Shown: positions 11,152-23,308 of the stretch, piece by piece
Layout: the number at the start of each line of letters is the position of its first letter
How positions within the stretch are numbered: position 1 is the first letter of the stretch
From: Centroberyx gerrardi
Taxonomy: Eukaryota; Chordata; Actinopteri; Beryciformes; Berycidae
Length of the DNA: 64,000 nt
Assembly: GCF_048128805.1 (NCBI RefSeq)
Contig: NC_136005.1
Location: 15,495,760-15,559,759, forward strand
Direction: 5' to 3'
Program-made: the position numbers and the translations under genes
The notes under the pieces: generated by a model
What the model saw: the letters and a program-made list of their open reading frames with translations, nothing else
Databases searched by the model: none
What the model was told of the DNA's origin: nothing

Positions 11152-12914
11152 TCTCGTCCAGCATATCTGTTTCTTCCTTCCTTTGGGTTTTAGTTAATCC
11201 ACTTCTCTAGGCTTCCTTCCCAGAACAGCGAGACCTTTCTAAAGAAAACAGGGCAGAGCAGCACCTTGGAAATCCCTCCATCTCTCTCATTAAAGATGAG
11301 GATGAAGACGAGGTTGATTTTCCTGATTCAATTTAGGCCCATGAAACTGGAGCTCAGCCACGCCGCTCCGAGAGAGGGATGAAAGAAAGATGGATGGGGG
11401 GGGGAGAGCGGGCGGCTAAATGAGCAAAGATGAATCTCACTCGAACAACAATATATCACTTTCTTCAGTCCTGACTTTGTGATCCGTGGTTGGTTGCTGT
11501 GTGTCACTCATACATGTATTGGGTGTGGTCGGCTCACTGGCTAATTGTAGCTGGTGGCGGCATTTCAGGAAGATTCATCTTTCAAAAGCTCTGCACATAT
11601 TTAAACTGAAAAGTAGAGAAGTAATGCGGTGAGATTAATTGGCATTCAGGAAAGTCGGAGGGGAGGAAAAGAGAGAGAGAGAGACTGTGTGTGTGTGCAT
11701 GCGTGTACGTGTGTGCACATGTGCATATACACGTGCATGTGTTTGCGTACAACATAATGACCCCCCAGTAGAATTGTATGTCAGGCAAATGACAGACCTG
11801 CAGAGATAAAGACTGTTCTTATGCTCATGTAATTCAGACAATAATCTGGTGTGGACTCGCTGGTCCGGCCAAGCTGGGCATCTTCTCTGTAATCACACGC
11901 CACACTTTTGGACAGAGGGAAGGAGCAACAATTCCTGTCCTGTACCAGGCCCATTCCTTAACACTCCTTAACACTCCTTTATATCCTTCATTGATCAAAT
12001 GAAAAACCCTCTACACTAGGGGCTCTTGAACTTTCAACATACAACTAAGATCCAGAGCTGATTAATTCTTCTTTTGTGCTGGAATCCAGGTTTATTTAAA
12101 TAAATCACTACTCTTGTGATGTGGCGACCCACTAGACATAGACCCACATCCCATTTTGGGTCCTGACCCATGGTTTAAGGAACTAGGCTGTATTTACCCT
12201 CCTCACTCTACTGTATCTACACAGGCCTTTAATCCAGAGGAGTCATCTCTACCACCTCTGCTCACTCTGAGTGTGTGAGATCTTCCTCTCACACACGAGT
12301 GTGAGTGTCAGCTCTGTGGAGCGCGGTGTATTTGTCTCTGTCAGCAGCCCTTCAGCTCCAGCAAGGATCAAAGCCAAGGAAAAACAATCCAGGAAACTAA
12401 ACATGTTCAGATTGACCGCAGTGCATGGTTTCAACTGGCAGAGGAAGTCGATCAAAAAAGGTTGCTTTTTTTTCTTTAGAGAAAGATTTCTGCTCTGCTT
12501 TGGCACAAACTAGAAGTAGAGTTTAAAACAGGAGATGAGGAATCAAGGTGGAGTGGAGGAGTGAATAAAAGACTGCACAGGAACAATGAATCTACTTATG
12601 TTAGGTACACATTACACAACTTCTAGTTGGGAGTATGTCACATTTAATGACTGACAGATTCTGAATTTCGCTGCACTTTCTGTCCTAGAGGGTGTTAGAT
12701 TTGACCACTAGGCATCACAGGATGACTAGACTATCTACACGATTCCCTCCCAACATATTCCCATGAGTCCAAATCCGGTATTGCGCTGCGAGAGTACCTT
12801 GACTGGTCTTCTCGCAGCCAATCACCGTAAGGCACACCAGAATCAGAAGAGTACAAACAAGCAAAATTGAGAGCAAGAAACTGCTGCCGCTGCAGTGTGC
12901 TCCCTAATTTACGA

Positions 12915-12933
12915 TCAAAATCAGTTTGATTTT
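12915..12933. repeat. Small perfect inverted repeat
   Basis: Arms CAAAATCA (12915-12922) and TGATTTTG (12926-12933) enclose a 3-nt loop. A second imperfect hairpin lies at 12787-12818 (CTGCGAGA and TCTCGCAG outer arms). Confidence 0.7.
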
Positions 12934-13990
12934 GCCATAAGAGTCACAGGAGCTGTTAAGAGCGATAAAACTGAATCACTGGGGGTGTCACACATGCTAT
13001 GATTTTCCTAAAACTCTTAGGATTTTGCAAACGAAGGCTATGACAGAAAGCCACCTAGTGTGTCCCTATAGGCTCTGACATTTTGTTTCCCCCAGATATT
13101 ATCAGGAAATGCGAATGACAATACAAAATAGCCGTTAAGCAGTTATCTGTGCAGTGGTTTTTGAGACAGGTGCTATTGTTCCAGTGAAATCTGTGATCTG
13201 CTGCTGACTGGAAGAGTGTGTGGGTGTTTGTCACACCAAAAACAGCGCATCCATTCATCAAACAGAACTGTATCTCAGGTACAGCACATCAAAGTCATTA
13301 GTCATTAGCCAGTAAACACAGGAAAAAGAATAACTGCTCACTGAGTCTTGCTCCCACTTGACTGCTGCAGTTTCAACCCAGCGTAAGTGATTGGCAAGCA
13401 ACAAGAGTGTGTGAATGCAGTGAAAGGTTGGCTGATCGTAGATAGTAGTTCCCCTCATATGAAGTTGGGGGGGGGGTATTCAAAGTAGACCGAGACACTG
13501 TTTTCACAACTCGAACCTGAGACTTTTTCTCTCATCTCACACTACCAGCTGTGTTTTTGTTGTCTTTCTCTCATTTTCTGTCTTTCTTTTCATTTCAGAA
13601 TAAGTGACGACAGGGTCTTTCAAAACACTGCAGAAACTTCCCTGTCTTCAGCCTCTTTGACTATTGTTCCCTTTGCGTTGAACCGTCAAAGCCTTTTTGT
13701 CTAGACAATGTATGTGTAGACCATATGTTAAGCCCTTATACACTGTGAAGAATCCAGCGACACTCCATTCTTCCCTGTGTTTTTAAAATGATAACAGTGC
13801 TGAGTGTGTGCGTGCGTGCGTGCGTGTGTGTGTGAGTGTGTGTGTTTCCAAAGAGCACAAAATAGGCCCGTCTATGCACATGTATAATAGTAATGTGTAA
13901 CTAATTGAGTATAATTTACTGGGCAGATGTGACTACACTGGTTTAAAACCTACAGTCAACTGGTACATATCTGCTGGACACATCATTTAA

Positions 13991-14004
13991 CCCCCCCCCC
14001 CCCC

Positions 14005-14044
<40 letters not shown>

Positions 14045-14060
14045 ACACATACACACACAC
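13991..14060. repeat. Poly-C tract followed by (CA)n
   Basis: Sixteen C residues (13991-14006), then about 32 bp of CA repeat, then imperfect ACACAT repeats. The C tract is a likely i-motif or G-quadruplex sequence. Confidence 0.92.
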
Positions 14061-16016
14061 CCTCACCCCCCTGCAGGTCTCTCCACACCCCCTTCAGCCT
14101 CTCTGGGGAGCTGCTACAGGCAGCCTGGCTCCAGTATTCTGCTCCAGGAGCCGGATCGTCTCCATGGAGGGCCTACCCAAACTGTGATTCCCTCCTTGGG
14201 GCGCAGGTACACTCATCGCCCTGGAATCACAGTGGAGGAGGAGGGTCACGTGTGCTCATAAACAAGGTACGAGCAGAGTTAATGAGTCACAGTAAATCCT
14301 TAATCCTGGCTGACATTCTGTGGTCGTTGGTGGAAACATGCAAGGAGGAAAGTTATTGTGGAGAGTTCAGGAAAAGCTCGCTCCCTCCCTTTTGACTCAC
14401 TCTTATTCAGTGTCTGTGTGCAATCTTCCTCCTTTCTCCTGAGAGTTCACTTCCTTCTGGCTACATATCCATCACTTGCTGTGATATCACTGTTTTGCTG
14501 ACATGTTGACTCCCAAAAGCGTTCAGTTATAACTACAGACGATACAACAAGCGACCATGAACAAGCAAACGTCTCACCCGACTTGGGAAGAAAAGGAAAG
14601 ATATTTAAAACAGATTGAACTTCTTGGAGGATGTGACCCTTCCTCTCTGCCAAGAACATCACCAATAACACCAATCAAGTCTGCAGATAAAGTCCCTGGA
14701 CTGTTGTTTCTTGATACATACTGTACATCTTATTCACAACCCGTCTCTGTATTCCGGTGAAACCCTTAAGGTGTACAAAAGTAGCAATGCATTTCAGTAT
14801 TTAATTTCAGGTTCAACTATCCAAAACCATTTCATCTGCAAGAGAAAAAGTTGTTCCTGATGACCAGGCATGTAAGATAGCATTTGTTTATAAATTGTTG
14901 CTAGCATGCCATGTCTCTCTTTGTGGGCAAATTATTAAATTTGAGCCCTTCCATCCCAATATGATTATCACAACCGATGGCACAACATACAGTATGACAG
15001 GCATTTTAATTGGTACTCGGTAAGTAAAGTATTTAATAAAATAGCGATATGAATAGGAACATTCTCTCACTAACTGTGGACGTTTGCTTTGGGAGTCAAT
15101 ATGGCAACGTCAACAGAATGGTGTCGTCATTGCAACTCATCGATAGGTCACTTGGTGCACGATTTTATCCAAAGCACCTACAGTTCTGGATTGTTCTACT
15201 GGGAGTCAAACCGCTAACACTGGCATAGTGCGAGCGATGCTTTACTGAGCGATGGTCGTCCTCCTGTGTGAGCCTCTGTTTGCTTCTCACCATTATAGAC
15301 TCATTTGAGAATTGCCTTGTTAGAGAACCGCAGTCTGTTCCCCTCCGACCTCTGGGAGGGGTTAAGTATGGGAATGAGAGGGTCACAGAGAGGTGAAGGG
15401 TTAATTGTAGGCCCTCTCAGAAGTAATCGCCAACCTCACCCACGCCTAGCACACCCCCCACAGCCCCCCAACACACACACACACATTTCACAGCTACGAC
15501 AGCCCTCCAGCGCTCTATCCTCTGCAGTTCCCCTTCATATCCTGGCCTGCAGGCCAACAGTCCCGTCTTTATGTAGATAGATAGATGTTCAGCTTGTTTC
15601 CCGCTACATACTTAGCATGCCAGAGAACGCTAGAAGGTCAGGCCTTGCCCCAGCCTCTCCCCTCAGGACCCGATCTGGACTGCACCCTTGGGTCACCCAA
15701 ACACACAGCCACACCACAGTCCCAGAGATCCTCCAGGGACGGAGGACAGCAGGGACCAAGCATGTGTACTAGTCTGCTAGCCCAGCACACAGAGACAGAG
15801 GAATGATGCCAGATTTTGGGAGAATAGCTGGAGGAAGAGGAATGTTAATTGGAATGGAATTTTCCTTTTTTCATCAAGCTTGACTCTTATTTTAGAGAAC
15901 AATTGTAGTTTGTTAGTCTACATGGGCTGTTCATTTGAAGGGCAGTCGCAGTGTGTTTGTGTGTGTGTGTGCGCGTTTGTGTGTGTGTGTGTACATGTGT
16001 GTGAGGAGTGGCACAT

Positions 16017-16021
<5 letters not shown>

Positions 16022-16047
<26 letters not shown>
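16022..16047. repeat. (TG)n microsatellite
   Basis: TG run of 26 bp. An interrupted TG/TTTG tract lies just upstream at about 15953-16003. Confidence 0.9.
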
Positions 16048-16374
16048 CATCCATGTGTGCCAGAATGGATGTGATTAGGGGACTGGATGGTGCGCAGCAA
16101 GGAAAGAGGGCGAGGGGGGTAGAAAGAGGAGAGGCGGGTTGGAATGGGGGGGGTAATTGGCTGAGATGAAAAACGAGAGTCCTTGACCCTTCTTTACCTC
16201 CAGGGATGGTTGATAGCATGAGACCCCATCCAATCGCCCTATCCCTTTGCCACTCCCTCGCCCATAAAGATATTTAACTACAGGGATGGAGGACAGGAGG
16301 GATGAAGGGAAAGAGAGGAGATGGAGCTTGGGGAGGGGGAGTCACTTGGTTGTACTTGGGCGTGGTGGTCTTTT

Positions 16375-16378
<4 letters not shown>

Positions 16379-16415
<37 letters not shown>
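16379..16415. repeat. (TG)18 microsatellite
   Basis: Perfect TG run. Confidence 0.93.
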
Positions 16416-16416
<1 letters not shown>

Positions 16417-17114
16417 AGGGCCTCAGCTGTCTCAGCCTCCATTAGTGTCTAATAGGGCTGTCACTCTGGGCTTTTAGCTCTGCTTGTTAGCATGGCAGAC
16501 AACCAACAACCTCACCCACCCCCACCTCCCCTCCGCTTTCTGTGCACCCAGTCCCAATTCCACAGATGTCCCCATTAGCATCGCCCTCTCCACCCAGACC
16601 CACACCCACCCACCCCTCCACCCTTCCAGGTCCCTGTACTTCACATACACATGTGCATACACAAGCGAACACAGGCAGGGTGAGACGTGTCCTCCTACCT
16701 CAACCGCAGCACCTGTGGGAGGCAGATACTAGACGGCACTTACGCCATTGTTGAAGCAGAGCAACGACACAGCAACCCATCGGGCTCCATAATCCGATGT
16801 GTGATATAGTTTTAGAGGGAAATCCCCTGCGTCCCACGGATGACCTGCCGTGTCTGCGTGCAGCGTGGTGACAGGTGTGTCCGTTAATTACAGCTCAGGG
16901 CTAATGACAGGGCTGCAGACCTGAAGCCTGGCTGAAAGAGAAGAGGCCCAGGGGATGGAGAGCTGCCAGCGCTTACTTCAAGACTCACATCCTCATTGTT
17001 GACTAATGACCAAGGTACTACCGGTCAGTAGAAGAAAAAGAAGGGAGCGTTTGTTCAAGTTTTTTCTCTCTCTTGAACTTGGGTTATATGTTTCAATCAA
17101 CATTATGATCTTTG

Positions 17115-17576
17115 CAAGGGTGGAAGTAACCAATTACATTTACTCACGTTACTGTAATTTAGTAGCTGTTTTGTGTACTTTTAAATCACATCCAATACAG
17201 AATACAAATTTTGTGGCTCTCCATAAGCATCAGAAACTGGACCATTCGGAGTGAGAAGAGTAATATGGTTTGACATGGTTTATGCACATTATTTTGTAAT
17301 TTCTATTTTTTCAGATTAAAAGAATCTAGTTTGAACTCTGTCCTCTCATCCTTTTAGATTTGCATGGGAAAGATCACATGTAAAAGTGTTCTCTTTTCTA
17401 AAAAGTAACTCAGTATCTTTTACTCTGAGTGCAATTTAAATGAGCTACTTTTTTACTTTCACTTTGAATTTTATACTGGCAATTTTACTTCTACTTAAGT
17501 AAAATATCAGCAAAGTAACAATACTTCTACTTGAGATGGATATTCTAGTACTTCTATTCTAGTAGTTCCAGCACTG
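17115..17576. mobile_element. Non-autonomous hAT element with exact target duplication
   Basis: A 462-bp element beginning 'caagggtggaagtaac' and ending 'gtagttccagcactg'. The ends are imperfect inverted repeats of a CAG(T)G-TGGAA-TAAC type. It is flanked by identical 8-bp duplications GATCTTTG at 17107-17114 and 17577-17584. Internal words such as 'tacatttactcacgttactgtaatt' halves and 'acttctacttaagtaaaat' are typical of a very abundant fish hAT family. There is no transposase. Confidence 0.88.
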
Positions 17577-18186
17577 GATCTTTGACAGTAACTGCTGGTT
17601 GAGGTAATACTCAAATCTGACTTGAGGAAAGGTTTTCAGATAGGAAATGAATGGGCAGAGAGAAAACCAGAAAACACTGAACAAAAGAGGAAAATGGCCT
17701 AAAAGGTTTAAGTGAGCACAGATAGTGCCAGTAACCTCAAGCAATTACAGCGTTTTTGTGAAAGAAATCCAGTATGGATTCAGGGAAAGAAAAAAGGCTG
17801 ACCTCTTGAACATCTGATCTGATCTAGATTTATGGTTTGTGGCAGGAATGTGACAGCACATGATAAAGTGGCACACACTCTTTGTTCTGCTATCACAGAG
17901 ACCGTCAGTTACACACACACAGCGCTGTATCTGAAAACACGGACAACAAAATAACTCTACAGAAAAGGGTTGAAAGAGTGCAGAGAGAGATGGGGACAGA
18001 ATTGAAGAAGAAAAGGAGGAATAAGGAGCGATTGAACCCATGAGAGAGAGCAGGCAGCTGTGAGGAGCTGCAGTTTGTCCTTGTTAAACTCACAGCCATA
18101 TGGCCGGCATCTGAGCTGGTTCTGGAGGTGATTTTTATAGCTGCTTTTATAGCTTGGCTAGCTCGCACTGCTCAAATGAGAGACTG

Positions 18187-18206
18187 CCTGCCTGCCTGCC
18201 TGCCTG
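18187..18206. repeat. (CTGC)5 tetranucleotide repeat
   Basis: Five copies of CTGC. A (TTTTC)n run follows at about 18356-18380. Confidence 0.85.
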
Positions 18207-18765
18207 TGCACTGCCATTCAGTTGATGGAGAGGAATAAACATGAATAATGTTCTGAACTTTATTCTACATTGGAATATTAAAAAATACCAAAATCCTACA
18301 CCTTGAAAAGAGATTATTTGGGATATTATAGTCGGGGCTGATCCCCTGCCCTCCTTCTTTTCTTTTCTTTTCTTTTCTACCCAGCCTCCTCTATCCATCA
18401 TCCATCCCTCCAGGCCTTTTTGAACAGGGAGATGGACTAACTATTCATGGTGATTATTTCGTTTAATATGAAAACAAACACTGTTGGTTGCAGAGCTGAT
18501 GAATAGTAGTTATATACTATCGGGTGTTTTTCAATGGCAGCAGCCATCCACCAAAGAATTGTTGAAATGTCCCAGTCTCTGTGGAGCAAATTAAAGTTAC
18601 AGTCTAGATTTTACAAACAGGGAACATTTTTCAGTATACGGTACGGCCTTATCACATGTAGCCCATTGCTTGGCTATTATAATCAACCATAGTGCCTTAA
18701 TGAATCATTATGCTTGATAATACCAATCCTGATTACTGCATTTCTAAGATAAACACATGCATGCA

Positions 18766-18813
18766 TACACACACACACACACACACACGCACACACACAC
18801 ACACACACACACA
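18766..18813. repeat. (CA)n microsatellite
   Basis: CA run of about 48 bp with one GC interruption. Confidence 0.92.
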
Positions 18814-19123
18814 ATTTTGATACTTAATCATGATTGCTGTGCGCTCTTTCTTCTTCCTTAAATAGCAGAGGAAGCACTTCCACTGTTCATGCTCAGTAAA
18901 ACCACACTATGGGAACCTGTCTTTATGCAGACTCACACACATACATTATATCTGCCATGCTGCTAATTTCTTTTCATCTTTTCCCTCCAAGTTCATTTGG
19001 TTTTGCTGCCATTGTTGTTTGAGTTGCCAAGCCCCTCCACCAAATTGCATTTCTGAGGCATTTCTCTCTGCGTTTGAACTGGAGATATGAAGGGGATCGG
19101 GTTTCCTCTAAGGGAATTGTGTG

Positions 19124-19183
19124 TGCGTGTGTGTGTGTGTGTGTGCGTGTGTTTGTGTGTGTGCATGTGTGTGTGTGTGTGTG
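19124..19183. repeat. Interrupted (TG)n microsatellite
   Basis: TG repeat of about 60 bp with several single-base interruptions (GCG, TTTG, GCATG). Confidence 0.9.
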
Positions 19184-19574
19184 GGGCTAGATGGAGCTCT
19201 CTCATCCTTTGTGGGACACATTTGTTGTCAGACAGATGCTCCACATACATCTGGGAGGGCATGGGGAGGTCAGGCTGGGCCACACCACTCAAAATGGTTC
19301 TTGACTTTTCAAATATTTGTTTGGTTTTGTCAGTTTGAGCAGAAAAAAGTATATAAAATTACATGATATAAATAACATGTAACCTGATAAGCAAAGGTTT
19401 AAGAAGGGGCCTGTGAAAAGACGCATGATAAATATGGCAAAATCACAATAAATGTAAAAAAAAATATAACAATAAAAATAAACAAAACCTATAAAATGTA
19501 AAACTAACATGAAAAGGAAACCTGTATGAGATCTTTTTAAATGTCTGATAATCCCCCAACCCCCCCACCCCTCA

Positions 19575-19575
<1 letters not shown>

Positions 19576-19614
<39 letters not shown>
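19576..19614. repeat. (CA)19 microsatellite
   Basis: Perfect CA run. Confidence 0.93.
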
Positions 19615-19617
<3 letters not shown>

Positions 19618-20172
19618 TTCCCAATGAAATTTGCTATTCGTAGCTATAGTGTTTCATGTCACCAGATGCTCCGGGGCACACAGTGCAGCGCTCCATTGAT
19701 TTGATGATAACTGTCACTGAAGCATCCTGGGATTGCTGAGGCAAAGTACTGACTGGAGGTCAAAGGTCAGCCACAGCACCTCTTCTCTGACCTCTATGCC
19801 TATTCCTTTACTTTCACACAGAGAACTGCATTAGAAACAGAAAACTTTGAAATGTATCAACTGGGGTGAAAGTACAGCAACACTGCAAGAAAACTGCTAC
19901 AGGTTTAAGTCAACTCTCAAATCCTGGATCTTCCTCTGGGTCTCTGTCAGAAATGCTGATCAAAGCTGTGACTCTATCCACCAATCGGTCGGCTTGAAAG
20001 TTATGTGCAGGTTCAAAGTGAAACATACACTGAAGCATTTTTCGCCTGCGATGGTGATTGAGAAAAGTGATCGTTTATCTCTGTGTCAGGTAACCACATC
20101 TGTGGGGCCTGAGTCCATGTTTACATCATGATAATACAGACTCAACTCACCGCACTGCCTTGCACCAACTCC

Positions 20173-20174
<2 letters not shown>

Positions 20175-20232
<58 letters not shown>
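20175..20232. repeat. (CT)n microsatellite
   Basis: CT run of about 58 bp with one CC interruption. Homopyrimidine mirror symmetry gives it triplex potential. Confidence 0.93.
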
Positions 20233-20690
20233 TTGATCATGACGTTGGGTTGTGGAAGACCTGTGGATCACGGCCAGCTTAAACAGTTCTCTCTCTCCTC
20301 GCCCCCCACCCACTTGCTGTCACATCAAACCTGACCTTCAGAAACTGACTGCAGGCCCAGTTTAAGTGTGTGTTGTGGTTTTGGCAAGTGGCAGAAAGGG
20401 GTGGGGGGGTGGAGAAAGAAAGGCATGAAGTCAATTGGAGGAGAAGAGTGGGTAAAAATACTCGGATGAAGGAGATCGGCGTGGAAAAGACAGACAGCGT
20501 TCATGCAGATAGGCAGAATTGCACAGCAGAGAGGAAGAGAGGGAGGTGAAAAGAAGGGTGGTACAGAGCTGAAACCTGAACTCTCGCCAAGCTATTGTAA
20601 GAGTATCTGCTCTGCCTGCAGCTGGCCTGGTAATCTTTCCCACTGCTCGCTCCCCTCCACATCTGTCCTCATTTCTCCTCTGCTCTGCTC

Positions 20691-20745
20691 TCCTCTCCTC
20701 TCCTCTCCTCTCCTCTCCTCTCCTCTCCTCTCCTCTCCTCTCCTC
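20691..20745. repeat. (TCCTC)11 pentanucleotide repeat
   Basis: Eleven perfect tandem copies of the pentamer. Purine-pyrimidine strand asymmetry is complete across the tract. Confidence 0.93.
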
Positions 20746-21422
20746 TCTCTTATCCCCTCATCTCCTCTCCACATAAAATTTTTCCGTCTCTTTCCTTCTT
20801 ATCTAGTACAAAATGGTGTATCTGTTCTTTTCAGTTTTTTTATGTTGTTATCTCATAGTTAGTATAAACACACACACACACACACACACATACAGTTCTG
20901 CCTTGTACCCACAGCAAGGTAGTATCAAAGAGATGATAATGTCTCTGCAGAGGATCCTCTCATCGATGATGACCTGATTACCAGAACAGAGAAGCTTTCT
21001 TAGTTCTCTACAGCTATGAAATCTGGCCACACACTAACATAGGGGTACCGCTATACACACACACACTAACACACACACACACACACACACACACCCCAAC
21101 ACACATACAGGAATGCATGCACAAACACACACAAACATTTCAAGTTGCACTTTGATTTGGTTTTGTATACAATTTTGTAAATGGCATTACTGTGTGATAA
21201 ATGTCTATGATATGTACTGAAGTGTAGAAGTGTGTAGAAAGAAGAAACATTAAGCTGGGTGGAAATGATGCCAAGTTATTGCATGCAGGGTGAAATAGAG
21301 GAGAAAGGAGGGGACGTTAAATGGAAAATGGCAGTGTGCCAAGTGGCAAAGTGCCCTTTCAGCTGTCTACTTGTTTTATACACACTCCTCCATCACAAAC
21401 ATCTCATCACTGAGGACAAGCT

Positions 21423-21425
<3 letters not shown>

Positions 21426-21476
<51 letters not shown>
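21426..21476. repeat. (GT)25 microsatellite
   Basis: Perfect GT run of about 51 bp, among the longest uninterrupted dinucleotide repeats in the window. Confidence 0.95.
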
Positions 21477-21477
<1 letters not shown>

Positions 21478-22746
21478 ATGTATACCTGCAATAACTTGTT
21501 CCTCTAGCCATAAAATGTAAAAGGCTTTGTTTTGCAGAGGGACAGTTAAGCAGGAACTATTTTGTTCAGTCGACAGGATTGGGGACACAGAGACGTGTAA
21601 TTTAGAGCCTTACCTCCTGTGGAAGACTCATAAAGATAGATGATAACACACTCATGGAGATGTGGCCCTGTCACAAACCTCTCAGACAAGCCCGCTAATG
21701 TGTGCATGTGTGTGTGTGTGCTTGTGTTGCTGCGTGCCTGTATGCGTGCTCATCCGTCAAACTCTTCTCCTCCCTGCCTGCGTTCAAAGAAATGCATTGT
21801 CTGCCCTTATCGGTCCATCTGTGCAGGAGGAGGGGGAGGAAGAAGGCAGGAGGAGAGGAGGGGAGGGGAGGTGCTGCAAGGTTGTAGTTAAACCCTCTGT
21901 TGCCTCCCTGCTTTTAAGCTGTAATTTACATTCACCACTTAACTCTGAACAGACAGAGAATGTGTATTATTGAATGATGAATGATATTGATGGGGATGTG
22001 GGGGGTCATCTCAGACCTCGGTGCAGCTTCCCCTTTCTCACCTCGCCTCGGCCGGGACTTCTCCTCTCCGTTCTCGTCGATCATGAGCCACACTGGAAAT
22101 ATCAAAACCTCAAGTGAACATGCGATACAAGTGAAATGTAAAGCAGTTCAAGCTGCCAAACATGGGCCAAACAGTATAGTACTGGTATATAACACCATTC
22201 AACCAAAGTGCTACAGTCTAAGCATTGTTTCTGCTGTATTTAGGGCTCCCAGCAGAGTAGTAACCACAGTGAATGAAATAAAACAAAGACCCCTATTTAA
22301 AATGGGGCTCTGTTTGCTGTTAAAATGTTGGAGCAGTGATTTTTAGCTTGTGCCCAGTGTGTTCTGTTAATGGTATCAAGTAGACAATTATTTCAGTTGC
22401 TTTTTTTGGGGGGGGGGTAAAAAAAACATCCACCGTACCCCAGCGTGCCTGCTCCCAGTACCCCAACATGAGAAGCCCTGCCTGGGCTTCTGCCAGCTGG
22501 AGCTGCCTGAGCTCCTCTGAGAACCAGCGGCACAAAGCCTCACTGTGCTGGAGTGGCACTGGGAACCGAGCGCTGGCAGCAGCTCTGAGACTTAAGTAAT
22601 ACTGGGCACCACTTGAAAAGACCTCTGTGATTTTTCTGTCTGCCTTTCACCTCCATCCACCTCTTTCTATTTCCTACTGGCGTCACCCTGTCTTAGCTTT
22701 GCTATCTGTCTCTAGCTGTCTCTGTCTCTGTCTCTGTCTCAGGCGC

Positions 22747-22789
<43 letters not shown>

Positions 22790-22790
22790 G
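22747..22790. repeat. (TCTG)11 tetranucleotide repeat
   Basis: Eleven perfect TCTG units, next to imperfect TCTGTC repeats upstream. Confidence 0.93.
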
Positions 22791-22864
22791 AGTGTGTAAA
22801 TTTGTCTCCTAAAATACATTTTCATTTGCGGACGTTTTTTAGGAGCTGTTTGACTCAAGCCATG

Positions 22865-23010
22865 TTTCTCTTTCTGTTTACTTCTCTTTTTCTTTCTCTT
22901 TATCTCTCTTTCTCTTTCTCCCTGTCTCTCTCTCCCTCTCTCTTTCTCTTCCTCTTTCACCCTCTCTCTCTCTCTCTTTTTTTCTTTCTCTTTCTCTCTG
23001 CCCTCTCTCT
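22865..23010. repeat. Polypyrimidine tract
   Basis: About 145 bp of nearly pure C/T on the plus strand with TTTCTC-type internal repetition. Several segments are mirror-symmetric and could form H-DNA. Confidence 0.85.
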
Positions 23011-23133
23011 GTATCATAAATCTTTATCTAGGCAGCCACTGTAGAGGCTACTAGTTTTCAAGAGGATTGTCACCTCTGAAATAGCATGCCCTTTGGTACA
23101 GTAATCCATTGGATATATTGTTTTTCAGGGAGG

Positions 23134-23138
<5 letters not shown>

Positions 23139-23171
<33 letters not shown>
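23139..23171. repeat. (GA)16 microsatellite
   Basis: GA run preceded by (GGGA)n. It is the purine counterpart of the pyrimidine tract 130 bp upstream. Confidence 0.92.
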
Positions 23172-23174
<3 letters not shown>

Positions 23175-23258
23175 AGGGGGGGTATCAGTCCACATGTTCT
23201 GCTCTGTTTTCCTGTTTCCAAACTTTGTTGCTGTCATAAATCCCCTGGCTCTCCACAG

Positions 23259-23308
23259 AACAACAAGTCTGTGATGTCATCAATGCGAGACGGCTTGACC
23301 GAGATCAG
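23259..23308 (+). other. Candidate 50-nt exon (speculative)
   Basis: A 50-base block is bordered by the acceptor 'ctggctctccacag' (ending 23258) and a near-consensus donor 'ATCAG|gtaagg' (from 23309). Two frames are open: one reads NNKSVMSSMRDGLTEIR and another QQVCDVINARRLDRDQ. Neither is a sequence I can assign. It is the best spliceable block in the gene-free 31 kb and might belong to a large gene or non-coding RNA whose other exons lie outside the window. Confidence 0.22.

Larger units (their letters stand above)
9399..17106. other. Gene-free stretch between two hAT elements
   Basis: No coding gene recognised. It holds microsatellites, a 145-bp tandem repeat (10064-10310), a run of G at 9979-9995, a C16 tract followed by (CA)n near 14 kb, and scattered GC-richer patches (10670-10900, 14080-14275, 16740-16960). 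The last patch contains homeodomain-type words ('gttaattac', 'gctaatgac') and would suit a regulatory element, but this cannot be tested from one sequence. A block at 12600-13060 contains small hairpins and looks like an old transposon remnant. Confidence 0.5.

Noticed and set aside
12010-12185. Third Charlie-like hAT remnant
   Set aside because: The ends 'ggggctcttgaac' and 'aaggaactaggct' are too diverged and no target duplication is visible.
22320-22559. Minus-strand frame with Leu/Gln-rich peptide
   Set aside because: No start context, no family resemblance and no flanking splice sites.
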